Origin: Halobaculum sp. MBLA0147
GTDB lineage: Archaea > Halobacteriota > Halobacteria > Halobacteriales > Haloferacaceae
Assembly (NCBI RefSeq): GCF_041361345.1
Contig: NZ_JBGKAD010000001.1
Location: 1,426,001-1,490,000 of the forward strand
Reading direction: 5' to 3'
Length of the DNA stretch: 64,000 bases
Shown: positions 35,067 through 45,013 of the stretch, piece by piece
Position numbering within the stretch: the first letter of the stretch is position 1
Layout: the number at the start of each line of letters is the position of its first letter
The notes under the pieces: model-generated
The model's input: only the letters and a program-made list of their open reading frames with translations
What the model was told of the DNA's origin: nothing
The model's database searches: none
Translations under genes and position numbers: made by a program

Positions 35067-36053
35067 TCAGGAGTTTTGCACGAGCGGCTCGTACCAGTCG
35101 CGGTTCTGCTCGTACCAGTCGACGAACTCTGCAATCCCCTGTCTGATCGTGTACGATGGTTCGTAGTCTAATAGTTCTGCGGCTTTGCTGGTATCGGCGT
35201 GTGTATGCTCGGCGTCTGCCTCGTGGCGTTCGTCGAACGTCAACTCAAGATTGGGGTCGATCTGGTCACGAATCTCTCGTGCAAGTTCGACGATCTCGAT
35301 GTTGTCGGTGCTCCCGACGTTGACGATTTCGCCGTCTGCTGCGTTCGTCGACAACAGCGTCTGGTTCACGTCGACGATGTCACCGATGTACGTCAGGTCG
35401 CGCGTCTGTGTCCCGTCACCGTACACGACCGGCGGTTCGCCGTTCGTACACCGAGAGACGAAGTTCGAGATGGCCATGTTCGGGCGCATTCGTGGCCCGT
35501 AGACGGTGAAGTACCGCAACACGACCGTCGAGAGGTCGAACAGTTCGTGGTACACACGTGCGTAGTGATCCGTCGAGAGTTTCGAAACACCGTACGGACT
35601 CACCGGTTCGGTCGGGTGCTCCTCGTCGTACGGGAGGTACTCCGGCTTCCCGTACACGGACGAGGAGCCGGCGATCACCACTCGTTCCGTATCGGTGTCG
35701 CGTGCGGCCTCTAGTATTTCGAGTGTGCCGACGACGTTGATGTCTGTCACCTCGACCGGTTCCTCGACACTCGTTCTGACACCGGCCTGTGCGGCTTGGT
35801 GGAAGACGACACGCGTTCCCTCAACGACGCTCTGGACCGTCGCGCTGTCGCGAACGTCTCCGCGAACGAGTTCGTATGATCCGTCACCGTCCGCCGCGGC
35901 GGCCCGAGCCGACTCGACATTGTGTTCTTTGATCCCACGGTCGTAATACGGTCGGAAATTGTCGAGTACCGTCACGTCGTGACCGTTCCGTACGAATGTC
36001 TCGGCGAGGTGGCCACCGATGAATCCAGCACCGCCGGTGACAGCTATCTCCAT
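35067..36053 (-). CDS. NAD-dependent nucleotide-sugar epimerase (extended SDR)
   Basis: 328-residue extended short-chain dehydrogenase/reductase: T-G-G-A-G-F-I-G-G (residues 6-14) binds NAD, the catalytic set is Ser131/Tyr154/Lys158 in G-S-S-S-V-Y-G and Y-G-V-S-K, and R-D-L-T-Y-I-G-D-I is the substrate-side block. Most like UDP-glucose/UDP-glucuronate/UDP-GlcNAc 4-epimerases. It lacks the Asp-Glu pair (T-D-E-V-Y-G) of sugar 4,6-dehydratases. Probably changes the configuration of a UDP-uronate or UDP-HexNAc for glycan assembly. Stands alone with ~290 bp of gene-free DNA on one side and ~630 bp on the other. Confidence 0.88.
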   Translation of the reverse strand: MEIAVTGGAGFIGGHLAETFVRNGHDVTVLDNFRPYYDRGIKEHNVESARAAAADGDGSYELVRGDVRDSATVQSVVEGTRVVFHQAAQAGVRTSVEEPVEVTDINVVGTLEILEAARDTDTERVVIAGSSSVYGKPEYLPYDEEHPTEPVSPYGVSKLSTDHYARVYHELFDLSTVVLRYFTVYGPRMRPNMAISNFVSRCTNGEPPVVYGDGTQTRDLTYIGDIVDVNQTLLSTNAADGEIVNVGSTDNIEIVELAREIRDQIDPNLELTFDERHEADAEHTHADTSKAAELLDYEPSYTIRQGIAEFVDWYEQNRDWYEPLVQNS

Positions 36054-36681
36054 GGCTCACGCGTCACCGACCCAGAGCCAAAGTCTGTCGGTTTCCGTCG
36101 AGTTCCCCGTAGGAATCAAGAACAGTGGTGCCGTTCTGGGTGAGCGTCATCCGTACGGACACTGGGTCTATCGGCGTGGCGATTGGCGAGGGTCTTGACA
36201 TCGGTCAATGCAGCAGCCCGGACGTGTCAGTCAACACTGCGACATCTCGATCCGGGATGAGCGCCGCCTTGAGTTCCTCGGAGCTGATGTCACGAGTAAC
36301 CCCCTACACGATCGGTGTACTCTTGTGGGTCACTTCTCTCGTCTTGTCCGAGTTGTCCAACGTCCCAAGGACCGTTGATCACAGCCGCGAAAATAAACCC
36401 ATGTCGACATTTTCGACCGCTGTGTGAACAACTTCCTCGTCAAAGAGCTATCACCGTGGGTTCAGGTGAAGTTCGCTTAGCGGTCGGGCAACTCACATCT
36501 GGGTCGATCGTCTCGGCGTTTTCTAGTTGGATGTGAACAATGCTTTCGTGACAACCACATGGTGGGGCTACGCCACCACACGTTGGACGGTTCAACCCTC
36601 GATCACACGACGTATCATCTTACAAACATCGGCCATGTGGCAGGACAAGTCATAACTGTTGTCGCGGACGACGACGAAAAT
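36054..36681. other. Divergent intergenic region, promoters; no firm gene
   Basis: About 630 bp between the epimerase and the GlmU-like gene. AT-richer than its flanks in places. A TATA-like CATAACTG (36650-36657) fits the GTG at 36682. The sequence TGTGAACAA occurs twice (36425 and 36533 regions). Reading frames here are short and not protein-like. It could be the scar of a lost mobile element, but no transposase remnant or matching ends were identified. Confidence 0.4.
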
Positions 36682-37874
36682 GTGAATATTGAATCCGCGA
36701 TTGTCCTCGCAGCCGGCGAGGGAAACCGCCTCCGGCCACTGACCGAGTTCAGACCCAAGCCGATGTTGCCGGCGGCGACGCAACCGATCCTCCAGCACGT
36801 CTTCGACGGGTTGATCGACGCCGGCGTCGACGACATCCACGTCGTCGTCGGCTACCGGCGTGACCGCGTCCGGAACTACTTCGGCCCGACGTACCGCGAC
36901 CGGACGCTCACGTACCACACTCAAGAGACACAACTCGGGAGCGGTCACGCACTGTTGCAGGCCGCCGGCGCGGTCGACGACGACTTCCTCGTCGTGAACG
37001 GCGACGAGGTGATTCCGTCGACGATGGCGGAACGCGTGATCGACGCCCACGACCGCGAGAGCGTGGCGACGCTGGCCGTCGTCGAGAGCGACGAGCCACG
37101 CGAGTACGCCGGCGTCGAACTCGACGACGATCTGGTGACGACAATCGATGAGCGACCCGAATCCGGGGAGTACCGGTTGTTCAACGCCGGCGTGTACGCG
37201 TTCGGGCCGTCGGTGTTCTCCGAGATTCAAAACACCCCGCAGACCGACGGAGAACGGGCGCTCACCGACACGGTCGTCGAACTGGTCGAGCGGACCGGGA
37301 ACGTCCGTGGCGTCCGGGTCGAGAGTCCTCGTGTCGCGGTGACGTACCCGTGGGACCTGTTGCGGGTGGCGAGTGGCGAACAGACGGGCGTCCCGCGTGA
37401 CGTCCGACGACGCGTCGACGGGGCACACGTCGACGGGAGCGCGATGCTCCACGACGACGCCGTCGTGCGGCCGCCGGTCGTCGTCGGGCCGGACGCGGTC
37501 GTCGAGGCGGGCGCGGTGGTCGGGCCCGACACGGCGGTCGGGCGCAACGCGACGGTCGCCGCGAACGCGACGGTGCGTGGCTCCGTGATCGACGACGACA
37601 CGCGCGTCGGCGAGGCGGCGACGCTCGTCGACACCGTCACCGGGACCGACGTCGAGATCGGTGCCGGCGTCACCGTTCCCGGCGGGCCAGCCGACGTCCG
37701 GATCGGGACGACGGTGTACGAGGGGCGCCAGTTGGGTGCCGTCCTCGCGGACCGCGCGACGGTCGGCGGCGGCGCGACCGTCTGTGACGGGGTCTTGATC
37801 GGTCCCGAGGCACGGGTCGCCGCGGGGAGTACCGTCCGGACGAACGTCGCGGCACGAACGGAGGTGACTCAGTG

Positions 37875-37875
<1 letters not shown>
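36682..37875 (+). CDS. GlmU-like sugar nucleotidylyltransferase with beta-helix domain
   Basis: 397 residues: nucleotidylyltransferase domain (V-L-A-A-G-E-G-N-R-L-R-P-L-T, F-R-P-K-P-M-L-P, V-V-N-G-D-E-V) followed from ~residue 250 by hexapeptide repeats (V-V-R-P-P-V-V-V-G-P-D-A-V-V-E-A-G-A). Overlaps GlmS by TGATG, so UDP-GlcNAc synthesis is the natural role: GlmS makes GlcN-6-P, a mutase isomerises it, and this protein uridylylates (and may acetylate) it. The repeats are shorter than in the gene at 27975 and lack its N-F-G-A-G-T-T-V-A-N block, so acetylation is uncertain. GTG 36682 has a TATA-like element at ~28 nt. Confidence 0.82.
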
Positions 37876-39680
<1,805 letters not shown>

Positions 39681-39844
39681 ACGACAGTCGGCACCAACGA
39701 CGAGGCGTTGTCGGAACACCTGCGAAATGGTGTCGATGTGGGACTTTTCTAATTATATCAGGTGTAAATATATCAGTAACGTAAGTACCGCGTCTGTTGT
39801 GGCCAATCGTACATCATACGACCTGTGGCACCGAAGCGCACGTG

Positions 39845-39852
39845 TTTAATTA
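39845..39852 (+). promoter_or_regulatory. TATA box before the nonulosonate synthase gene
   Basis: TTTAATTA lies 23-30 nt before the ATG at 39875 and marks a leaderless start for the synthase/2-epimerase operon. The preceding 39741-39800 stretch is also AT-rich. Confidence 0.55.
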
Positions 39853-39874
39853 CCTCGAAGGGTAGATGCCCTCC

Positions 39875-40975
39875 ATGAGGATCGACGGGACACCGATCGG
39901 TGTCGAGGAAGGTGTGTACTACATTGCTGAGGCCGGTGTTAACCACAATGGGGACATCGAAATCGCAAAGAAGTTGATCGACGCGGCTGCCGACGCCGGG
40001 GCGGACGCGGTCAAGTTGCAGACGTTCTCTGCGGACGACCTCGTGGTCGAGTCGGCCCCGAAAGCCGAGTATCAGAAGCAGCACACCGACGAGTCACAGT
40101 ACGAGATGCTCCAGAAGTACGAACTGGACAGAGCAGAACACGAGGAACTGCTCGACCACGCCGAGGAGTGCTCGGTAACGCTGCTCTCGACGCCGTGCGA
40201 CGGGGAGAGTGTCCGGCTCTTGGACGAACTGGACCGCCCGGCTATCAAGATCGGGTCGGGTGACCTGAACAACCACCCGATGCTCGAACAGATCGCGGTG
40301 GCCGGACGGCCGATGATCGTCAGCACCGGGATGAGCACGATGCCGGAAGTCGAGCGAGCGGTCGAGGTGATCCGGGAGGCGAACCCGGACGTGCCGCTCG
40401 CGCTGCTTCACTGCACCAGCGAGTACCCCACCGCGGTGGAGGACGTGAACCTGCGGGCGATGGAACGGATGGCCGAGCAGTTCTCCGTTCCTGTCGGACA
40501 CTCAGATCACACCACCGCCGTCGAGACGCCAGCGATGGCTGTGGCCGCGGGTGCCTGTATCGTCGAGAAGCACTTCACACTGGGTAGACGCCTTCCCGGT
40601 CCCGACCACGAGGCCTCGCTCGAACCAGACGAACTACGCGAGTCGGTCCGGTTCGCTCGGGCCAGCGCGCTCGCCCGTGGGAGCAGTGTCAAACGGCCCA
40701 CGGCCGGCGAGTGGACCACCCGGACACGCGTCCGGAAGAGCCTCCACACCAGCCGCGAACTCTCCCCCGGCGAGTCGCTGTCGCGGGCGGACCTGACGGT
40801 GGTCCGTCCTGCCGACGGCCTCCCGCCCGGGGCACTCGACCGTGTCGTCGGACGAACGGTCACGGAGAGAGTCGAGCGAGAGGCACCGGTGACCGCCGAC
40901 GTCGTCGAGGGAGACATCGACCTCTCGGGCCTCCCGTCGCTCGACGTCGACCGACGGGAGCAGACAGATGAGTAG
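39875..40975 (+). CDS. Nonulosonic acid (sialic/legionaminic-type) synthase
   Basis: 366-residue NeuB/LegI family enzyme that condenses phosphoenolpyruvate with a 6-carbon N-acyl-mannosamine-type sugar. TIM-barrel domain first (Y-I-A-E-A-G-V-N-H-N-G-D, D-A-V-K-L-Q-T-F, I-K-I-G-S-G-D-L-N-N, G-H-S-D-H-T, E-K-H-F-T-L-G-R), then a C-terminal SAF/antifreeze-like domain (~residues 275-345; T-R-V-R-K-S-L, then P-P-G-A-L-D-R-V-V-G-R). K-L-Q-T and the L-G-R-x-L-P-G-P-D-H signature are typical. ATG 39875 fits the TATA spacing; ATG 39866 is in frame. Its end overlaps the 2-epimerase gene (ATGAGTAG). The product could be sialic, legionaminic or a related acid; sequence alone does not decide. Confidence 0.93.
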   Translation: MRIDGTPIGVEEGVYYIAEAGVNHNGDIEIAKKLIDAAADAGADAVKLQTFSADDLVVESAPKAEYQKQHTDESQYEMLQKYELDRAEHEELLDHAEECSVTLLSTPCDGESVRLLDELDRPAIKIGSGDLNNHPMLEQIAVAGRPMIVSTGMSTMPEVERAVEVIREANPDVPLALLHCTSEYPTAVEDVNLRAMERMAEQFSVPVGHSDHTTAVETPAMAVAAGACIVEKHFTLGRRLPGPDHEASLEPDELRESVRFARASALARGSSVKRPTAGEWTTRTRVRKSLHTSRELSPGESLSRADLTVVRPADGLPPGALDRVVGRTVTERVEREAPVTADVVEGDIDLSGLPSLDVDRREQTDE

Positions 40976-42128
40976 ACGTATCACCGTTGTCACCGGGACG
41001 AGAGCTGAGTACGGACTCCTATCCTCGCCGATGGAGGCGATCCGACGGCACCCGTCCCTCGAACTGACCACTGTCGCCACCGGAATGCACCTGTCGGAGA
41101 CGTACGGACACACGGTCGACGAGATCGAAGCGGACGGGTTCACCGTCGACAGAACCGTCGAGACCCTCCTGAACAGCGACACCGGACGCGGCATGGCGAA
41201 GTCACTCGGACTGGGAATCAACGGGACTGCCGAGGCACTCGCGTCTCTGGACACGGACGTGACGCTGGTCCTCGGCGACCGCGACGAGGCACTGGCCGGC
41301 GCGGTGGCCTCGGCGCACATGAACGTCCCAGTCGCACACATCCACGGTGGGGACTCGATGCACGGTGCGACCATCGACGACAGCATCAGACACGCGATCA
41401 CCAAGTTCGCACATGTCCACTTCCCAGCCTCGGATCGGAGTGCGGATCGGATCGAACAGCTCGGCGAAGAGTCGTGGCGGATCACGACGGTCGGGGCACC
41501 CGGGCTAGACGCGATACTGGCCGACGAGTACGAGTCTGGCGAGACCGTCCGCTCGAAACACGGACTCAACGACGACGCCCCGCTTATTGTCGTCGTCCAA
41601 CATCCGGTCACGACACAGAGCGAGCGAGCGGCCGACCAGATGCGAGCGACACTCAAGGCCGTCTGCGACCGTGACGCGTCGGTCGTCGTGATATATCCGA
41701 ACTCGGACAGCGGCTCTGCAGGGATGATCGAGGCCCTCGACTCCTTCCAAGACGAAGTCCGAGATTTCAAGAGCTTGCCTCGCGGAGAGTACCTCGGACT
41801 GCTGGACGCAGCCGATGTCCTCGTCGGGAACTCTTCGAGCGGAATCATCGAGGCTCCGTCGCTCGATCTCCCGGTCGTCGATGTCGGGCCACGCCAAGAC
41901 GGCCGGCAGCGAGCCGACAACGTCCTCTCCGTCCCGCACGACCGGTCCCAGATCGCTCGGGCCGTCGAGCAGTGTCTCGAGGGAGGCGACGTCCGAGAGC
42001 GGGCCGTCGACTGTGACAACCCGTACGACCGGGGAGGGGCGGGAGACAGGATCGCCGAAGCGCTCGCTGCCGTCGACCTCGACGAGGAGTTGTCGACGAA
42101 GCGGTTCGTCGAACGAGACACGCGGTGA
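40968..42128 (+). CDS. UDP-N-acetylglucosamine 2-epimerase (hydrolysing), NeuC/LegG type
   Basis: 386-residue GT-B-fold enzyme that inverts C2 of a UDP-HexNAc and hydrolyses it to the free mannosamine-type sugar used by the synthase encoded just before. Motifs: V-T-G-T-R-A-E-Y-G-L-L (residues ~7-17), V-L-G-D-R-D-E-A-L-A, H-I-H-G-G-D-S-M-H-G-A-T-I-D-D-S-I-R-H-A-I-T-K, and V-G-N-S-S-S-G-I-I-E-A-P-S. The H-G-G-D and T-K-x-A-H-V-H-F order is the hydrolysing NeuC/LegG class rather than the WecB class. Translationally coupled to the synthase; convergent with the acetyltransferase gene. Confidence 0.93.
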   Translation: MSRRITVVTGTRAEYGLLSSPMEAIRRHPSLELTTVATGMHLSETYGHTVDEIEADGFTVDRTVETLLNSDTGRGMAKSLGLGINGTAEALASLDTDVTLVLGDRDEALAGAVASAHMNVPVAHIHGGDSMHGATIDDSIRHAITKFAHVHFPASDRSADRIEQLGEESWRITTVGAPGLDAILADEYESGETVRSKHGLNDDAPLIVVVQHPVTTQSERAADQMRATLKAVCDRDASVVVIYPNSDSGSAGMIEALDSFQDEVRDFKSLPRGEYLGLLDAADVLVGNSSSGIIEAPSLDLPVVDVGPRQDGRQRADNVLSVPHDRSQIARAVEQCLEGGDVRERAVDCDNPYDRGGAGDRIAEALAAVDLDEELSTKRFVERDTR

Positions 42129-42177
42129 CACGCGACGCCGGGAGGCGGGACCGATCTGTGTCACCACCCCGGCTGTG

Positions 42178-42813
42178 TCAGAGCTCTCCCGAGGTGACTT
42201 CCTCGATGTCCCTCACCTTCTCCGCGGGCGTTCCGACGACGACGGTGTTCGACGGCACGTCGTCGACGACCGTCGCGCCGGCACCGACGACGACATCCGA
42301 TCCGATAGAGACGTCCGGTCTGACCGTCGATCCGAGTCCAACGAAACTGTTCGCCCCGATCTCGACGTCGCCGCCGAGGGTCGTGTTCGGCGCGAGCGTC
42401 ACGTTCGGCCCGACCGTGGTCTCGTGTCCGACGTAAACGCCCCCGTCTAGGAGTACGTTCGCGCCGAGCGTCACCTCCGCACAGACGTAACACCCAGCCG
42501 AGACGTACACGTGAGACAGCGTGTCCGTCTCGACGTCCACCACTGCGTCTCGGTCGACGAAACTCCGACACTCTCCACCGGTCGTCGTTATCTGGTCGGC
42601 GATCAGGGCACGGACGCTGCCGACGCCGTTCGCGACGATCCAGTCGTGATCCTCCAGCACGTCGTCCTCCGGGCGACGCACCTCGTGTCCGCGGTGTGTC
42701 GTCCCGAGGACGCTCTCGTCGTCGTCGACGACCATGTCCACTGGCTCGCCGCTCCGAGCGAGCGCCTCGATCACAGTCTTCGAGTGACCACCCGCACAGT
42801 AGATCCCGACCAT
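42178..42813 (-). CDS. NeuD/LegH/PglD-like sugar O/N-acetyltransferase
   Basis: 211 residues. An N-terminal Rossmann-like PglD_N domain (G-I-Y-C-A-G-G-H-S-K-T-V-I-E-A) is followed by a left-handed beta-helix of hexapeptide repeats (V-T-L-G-A-N-V-L-L-D-G-G-V-Y-V-G-H, then V-V-V-G-A-G-A-T-V-V-D-D-V) ending in V-V-G-T-P-A-E-K-V. Such proteins acetylate an amino- or hydroxyl group of UDP-sugars or nonulosonic acids. With the upstream PLP aminotransferase it could N-acetylate the 4-amino sugar (LegH role) or O-acetylate the acid (NeuD role). Last gene of the minus-strand module. Confidence 0.85.
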   Translation of the reverse strand: MVGIYCAGGHSKTVIEALARSGEPVDMVVDDDESVLGTTHRGHEVRRPEDDVLEDHDWIVANGVGSVRALIADQITTTGGECRSFVDRDAVVDVETDTLSHVYVSAGCYVCAEVTLGANVLLDGGVYVGHETTVGPNVTLAPNTTLGGDVEIGANSFVGLGSTVRPDVSIGSDVVVGAGATVVDDVPSNTVVVGTPAEKVRDIEEVTSGEL

Positions 42814-42881
42814 ATGACCGCTCTCCCGTCTCTCGGAGACATACCTCTGTCGGTCCCTCGTCCGGTGATCGTCACCCGCGA

Positions 42882-43577
42882 TCACAGCAACTCTCGGACC
42901 AACGACAGCTCCCACGGTTCGTCGATGTCGAACGACCGTTCCGGCGGCATCTCGTAGGCCACCGTGTCAGGCGTATAGAACGACTCGTGCTCGCGCCACG
43001 CCTCGACGGTCGCGGCGAACACGGCTCCGTTCGGGTGGTAAAGCTCCGTCAGTTCCTGACTCCGGTCGGTCTCCGCGTCGAACAACGACGGTGGGTCGAA
43101 CTGCTCCGAGACGCGTCCGTCCTCACCGATGGTCACGGCCCACTGTGGCGGCGTGTGGTACGCGGAGACACTGACTGCACTCTCCGCGTCGGCGTCTAGT
43201 AACGACCGAACCGTCCCGTCGATGTCCTCCGTGTCCCTCAGTGGTGTCGTCACCTGCAACAGAGCCACGACGTCGAATGACTTGCCGGCGTCTGCCGCCC
43301 AGTCGAGTGCGTGCGTGACCACGTCACTCGCGGCACTCTCGTCGGTCGCCAACTCGGCCGGTCGGCGGAACGGGACTGATCCACCACTGGCCTCGGCGAC
43401 ACGCTCGATCTCCTCGTCGTCGGTCGAGACGATGGCCTCGTCGACGGTCTCCGCCTCGGCCGCCTGCTCGACCGTCCGCGCGACAAGCGGTTTCCCACCG
43501 ACCTCCCGTACGTTCTTCCGGGGGACACGCTTGGACCCGCCACGCGCCGGGATCAGTCCCAGGACAGACGTACTCAT
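42882..43577 (-). CDS. CMP-nonulosonic acid synthetase (NeuA/LegF type)
   Basis: 231-residue acylneuraminate cytidylyltransferase: I-P-A-R-G-G-S-K-R-V-P-R-K-N (residues ~9-22) is the CTP-binding signature, followed by I-V-S-T-D-D-E-E-I, V-A-L-L-Q-V-T-T-P-L-R (catalytic Q-x-T-S/T-P-L-R block) and the D-I-D-E-P-W-E-L end. Activates the nonulosonic acid to its CMP form for a glycosyltransferase. Only 6 bp after the CBS-SDR gene. No dedicated sialyltransferase was recognised in the window. Confidence 0.94.
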   Translation of the reverse strand: MSTSVLGLIPARGGSKRVPRKNVREVGGKPLVARTVEQAAEAETVDEAIVSTDDEEIERVAEASGGSVPFRRPAELATDESAASDVVTHALDWAADAGKSFDVVALLQVTTPLRDTEDIDGTVRSLLDADAESAVSVSAYHTPPQWAVTIGEDGRVSEQFDPPSLFDAETDRSQELTELYHPNGAVFAATVEAWREHESFYTPDTVAYEMPPERSFDIDEPWELSLVRELL

Positions 43578-43583
43578 TCTGTC

Positions 43584-44987
43584 CTAGATCGTGTCTTCGA
43601 GCGTCCGATAGTTGCTGTATCGATCACTCGTGTAGTCGTCGAACCGGTCGTCGGCGATCGCTTCGCCGATCGCCTCGCTGCTCTCGCCGATCGTGTGCTC
43701 CGTCTCGTACCCTAGGACGCGTTCGATCTTCGAGAAGTCGACCTGGTAGCTCCGTTCGTCCTCCTGCTCTCTGTCGAAGTCGATCTCGGCGTCTGGGTAC
43801 CGCTCGGAGATGATGTACCCGATCTCCTCAATCTGGTAGTTCTGTTCGTTCGATCCGACGTTGAACACCTCGCCGGAGACATCCTCTATCGGGGCCTCGA
43901 TACAGTCGATGTACGCCTGTGCGGCGTCTGCGACGTGGACGTTCGGTCGGTACTGCTTCCCACCGAAGATCGGGATGGTCCCCTCGGTCTGTGCCTTCGC
44001 AGAGAGGATGTTGACAACGAGATCGAACCGCATCCGTGGGGAGAGGCCGTAGACGGTCGCCATACGGAGGATCGTCGGCGAGAAGTTCTCGTCGGACAAC
44101 TCCGTGAGCGCGCGTTCCGACTGAATCTTCGACTTCGCGTACAGCGAGACCGGGTTCAGCGGTGACTCCTCCGTCAGGAGCGTCTCCGGGTCGTCTGCCT
44201 GCCCGTACACGCTGCAGGTGGAGGCGAAGAGAAACCGGTTGATCTGGTGGTACTTCGCGATCCGAGCCGCCAGTGCGGTCGCGTGGTAGTTGACCTCAAG
44301 TGTCTCCTGTGGATCGATGCTGGAGGCAGGATCACCGACCAGCGCGCCGAGGTGTACAGCAGCGTCTGCGCCGTTCATAGCGTCCACCAGGTCCTCGATA
44401 GACCGCATGTCGCCTTCGATGAACGTGAATCGATCGTCCCCAAAGAACTGCTCTATCCCCGTATCCTCGTACAACAGGTTGTCGAGCACCCTGACGTTGT
44501 ACCCCTGTGAGAGGAGTTTCTCACACAGGACAGAGCCAATGTAACCCGCACCGCCGATCACGAGTACGGTGTCGACACTGGTCTGGTTCATTCCGCTGGC
44601 CGAACTGTCGATCCGTGAAGCGTTCTCGTCAAGGAACGTGATGTCGACAACCTCGTCACCGTCAAGGACAGGGACAGTCAGCGTCCCAAATTCGTCTGTC
44701 TTCTGTTCAATCTGTTGTATAGAGACCTTCTCGGACAGGTCGGTATCGTCCCAGTCTGCTTGGATGGCTATTGGATCTGCGGTGGCTACCTCCGATACGG
44801 CCGTTGAGAGACTCTGTCCAGATAGAATCCCTCGGCGGATGTCGCCGTCGGTCGCCGTCCCGCGAAGTTCACCGTCTGCGTCGGTGATAAACACGATGCC
44901 GAGCCCCGACTTGTCGATCGTCTGCATTGACTCCCGGAGGCTGGTGTCCGGCCGAACACAGACATCCGACAGCGTGATGTTGTCCAT
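43584..44987 (-). CDS. CBS-domain pair fused to an extended SDR (nucleotide-sugar epimerase-like)
   Basis: 467 residues. Residues ~1-122 form two CBS domains (V-C-V-R-P-D-T-S-L-R-E-S-M, I-V-F-I-T-D-A-D-G-E-L-R-G-T-A-T-D-G-D-I-R-R as the first repeat; L-T-V-P-V-L-D-G-D-E-V-V-D as the second). From ~138 comes an NAD-binding SDR: V-I-G-G-A-G-Y-I-G-S (144-152), A-S-T-C-S-V-Y-G (255-261), Y283-A-K-S-K287, and a tail S-D-R-Y-S-N-Y-R. The SDR part resembles epimerases of LPS-type loci, not 4,6-dehydratases (no T-D-E-V-Y-G). In bacterial legionaminic loci CBS pairs are fused to a nucleotidylyltransferase (PtmE); fusion to an SDR is unusual. Own TATA-like GATAAGTTGG overlaps the end of the upstream aminotransferase gene. 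Confidence 0.85.
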   Translation of the reverse strand: MDNITLSDVCVRPDTSLRESMQTIDKSGLGIVFITDADGELRGTATDGDIRRGILSGQSLSTAVSEVATADPIAIQADWDDTDLSEKVSIQQIEQKTDEFGTLTVPVLDGDEVVDITFLDENASRIDSSASGMNQTSVDTVLVIGGAGYIGSVLCEKLLSQGYNVRVLDNLLYEDTGIEQFFGDDRFTFIEGDMRSIEDLVDAMNGADAAVHLGALVGDPASSIDPQETLEVNYHATALAARIAKYHQINRFLFASTCSVYGQADDPETLLTEESPLNPVSLYAKSKIQSERALTELSDENFSPTILRMATVYGLSPRMRFDLVVNILSAKAQTEGTIPIFGGKQYRPNVHVADAAQAYIDCIEAPIEDVSGEVFNVGSNEQNYQIEEIGYIISERYPDAEIDFDREQEDERSYQVDFSKIERVLGYETEHTIGESSEAIGEAIADDRFDDYTSDRYSNYRTLEDTI

Positions 44988-45013
44988 TGACGTTCTGTAG
45001 TGAGGATACCAAC

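Noticed and set aside
36054-36681. Insertion-sequence scar with TGTGAACAA direct repeats
   Set aside because: The two copies are short and their flanks do not match; no inverted ends or transposase fragment found.
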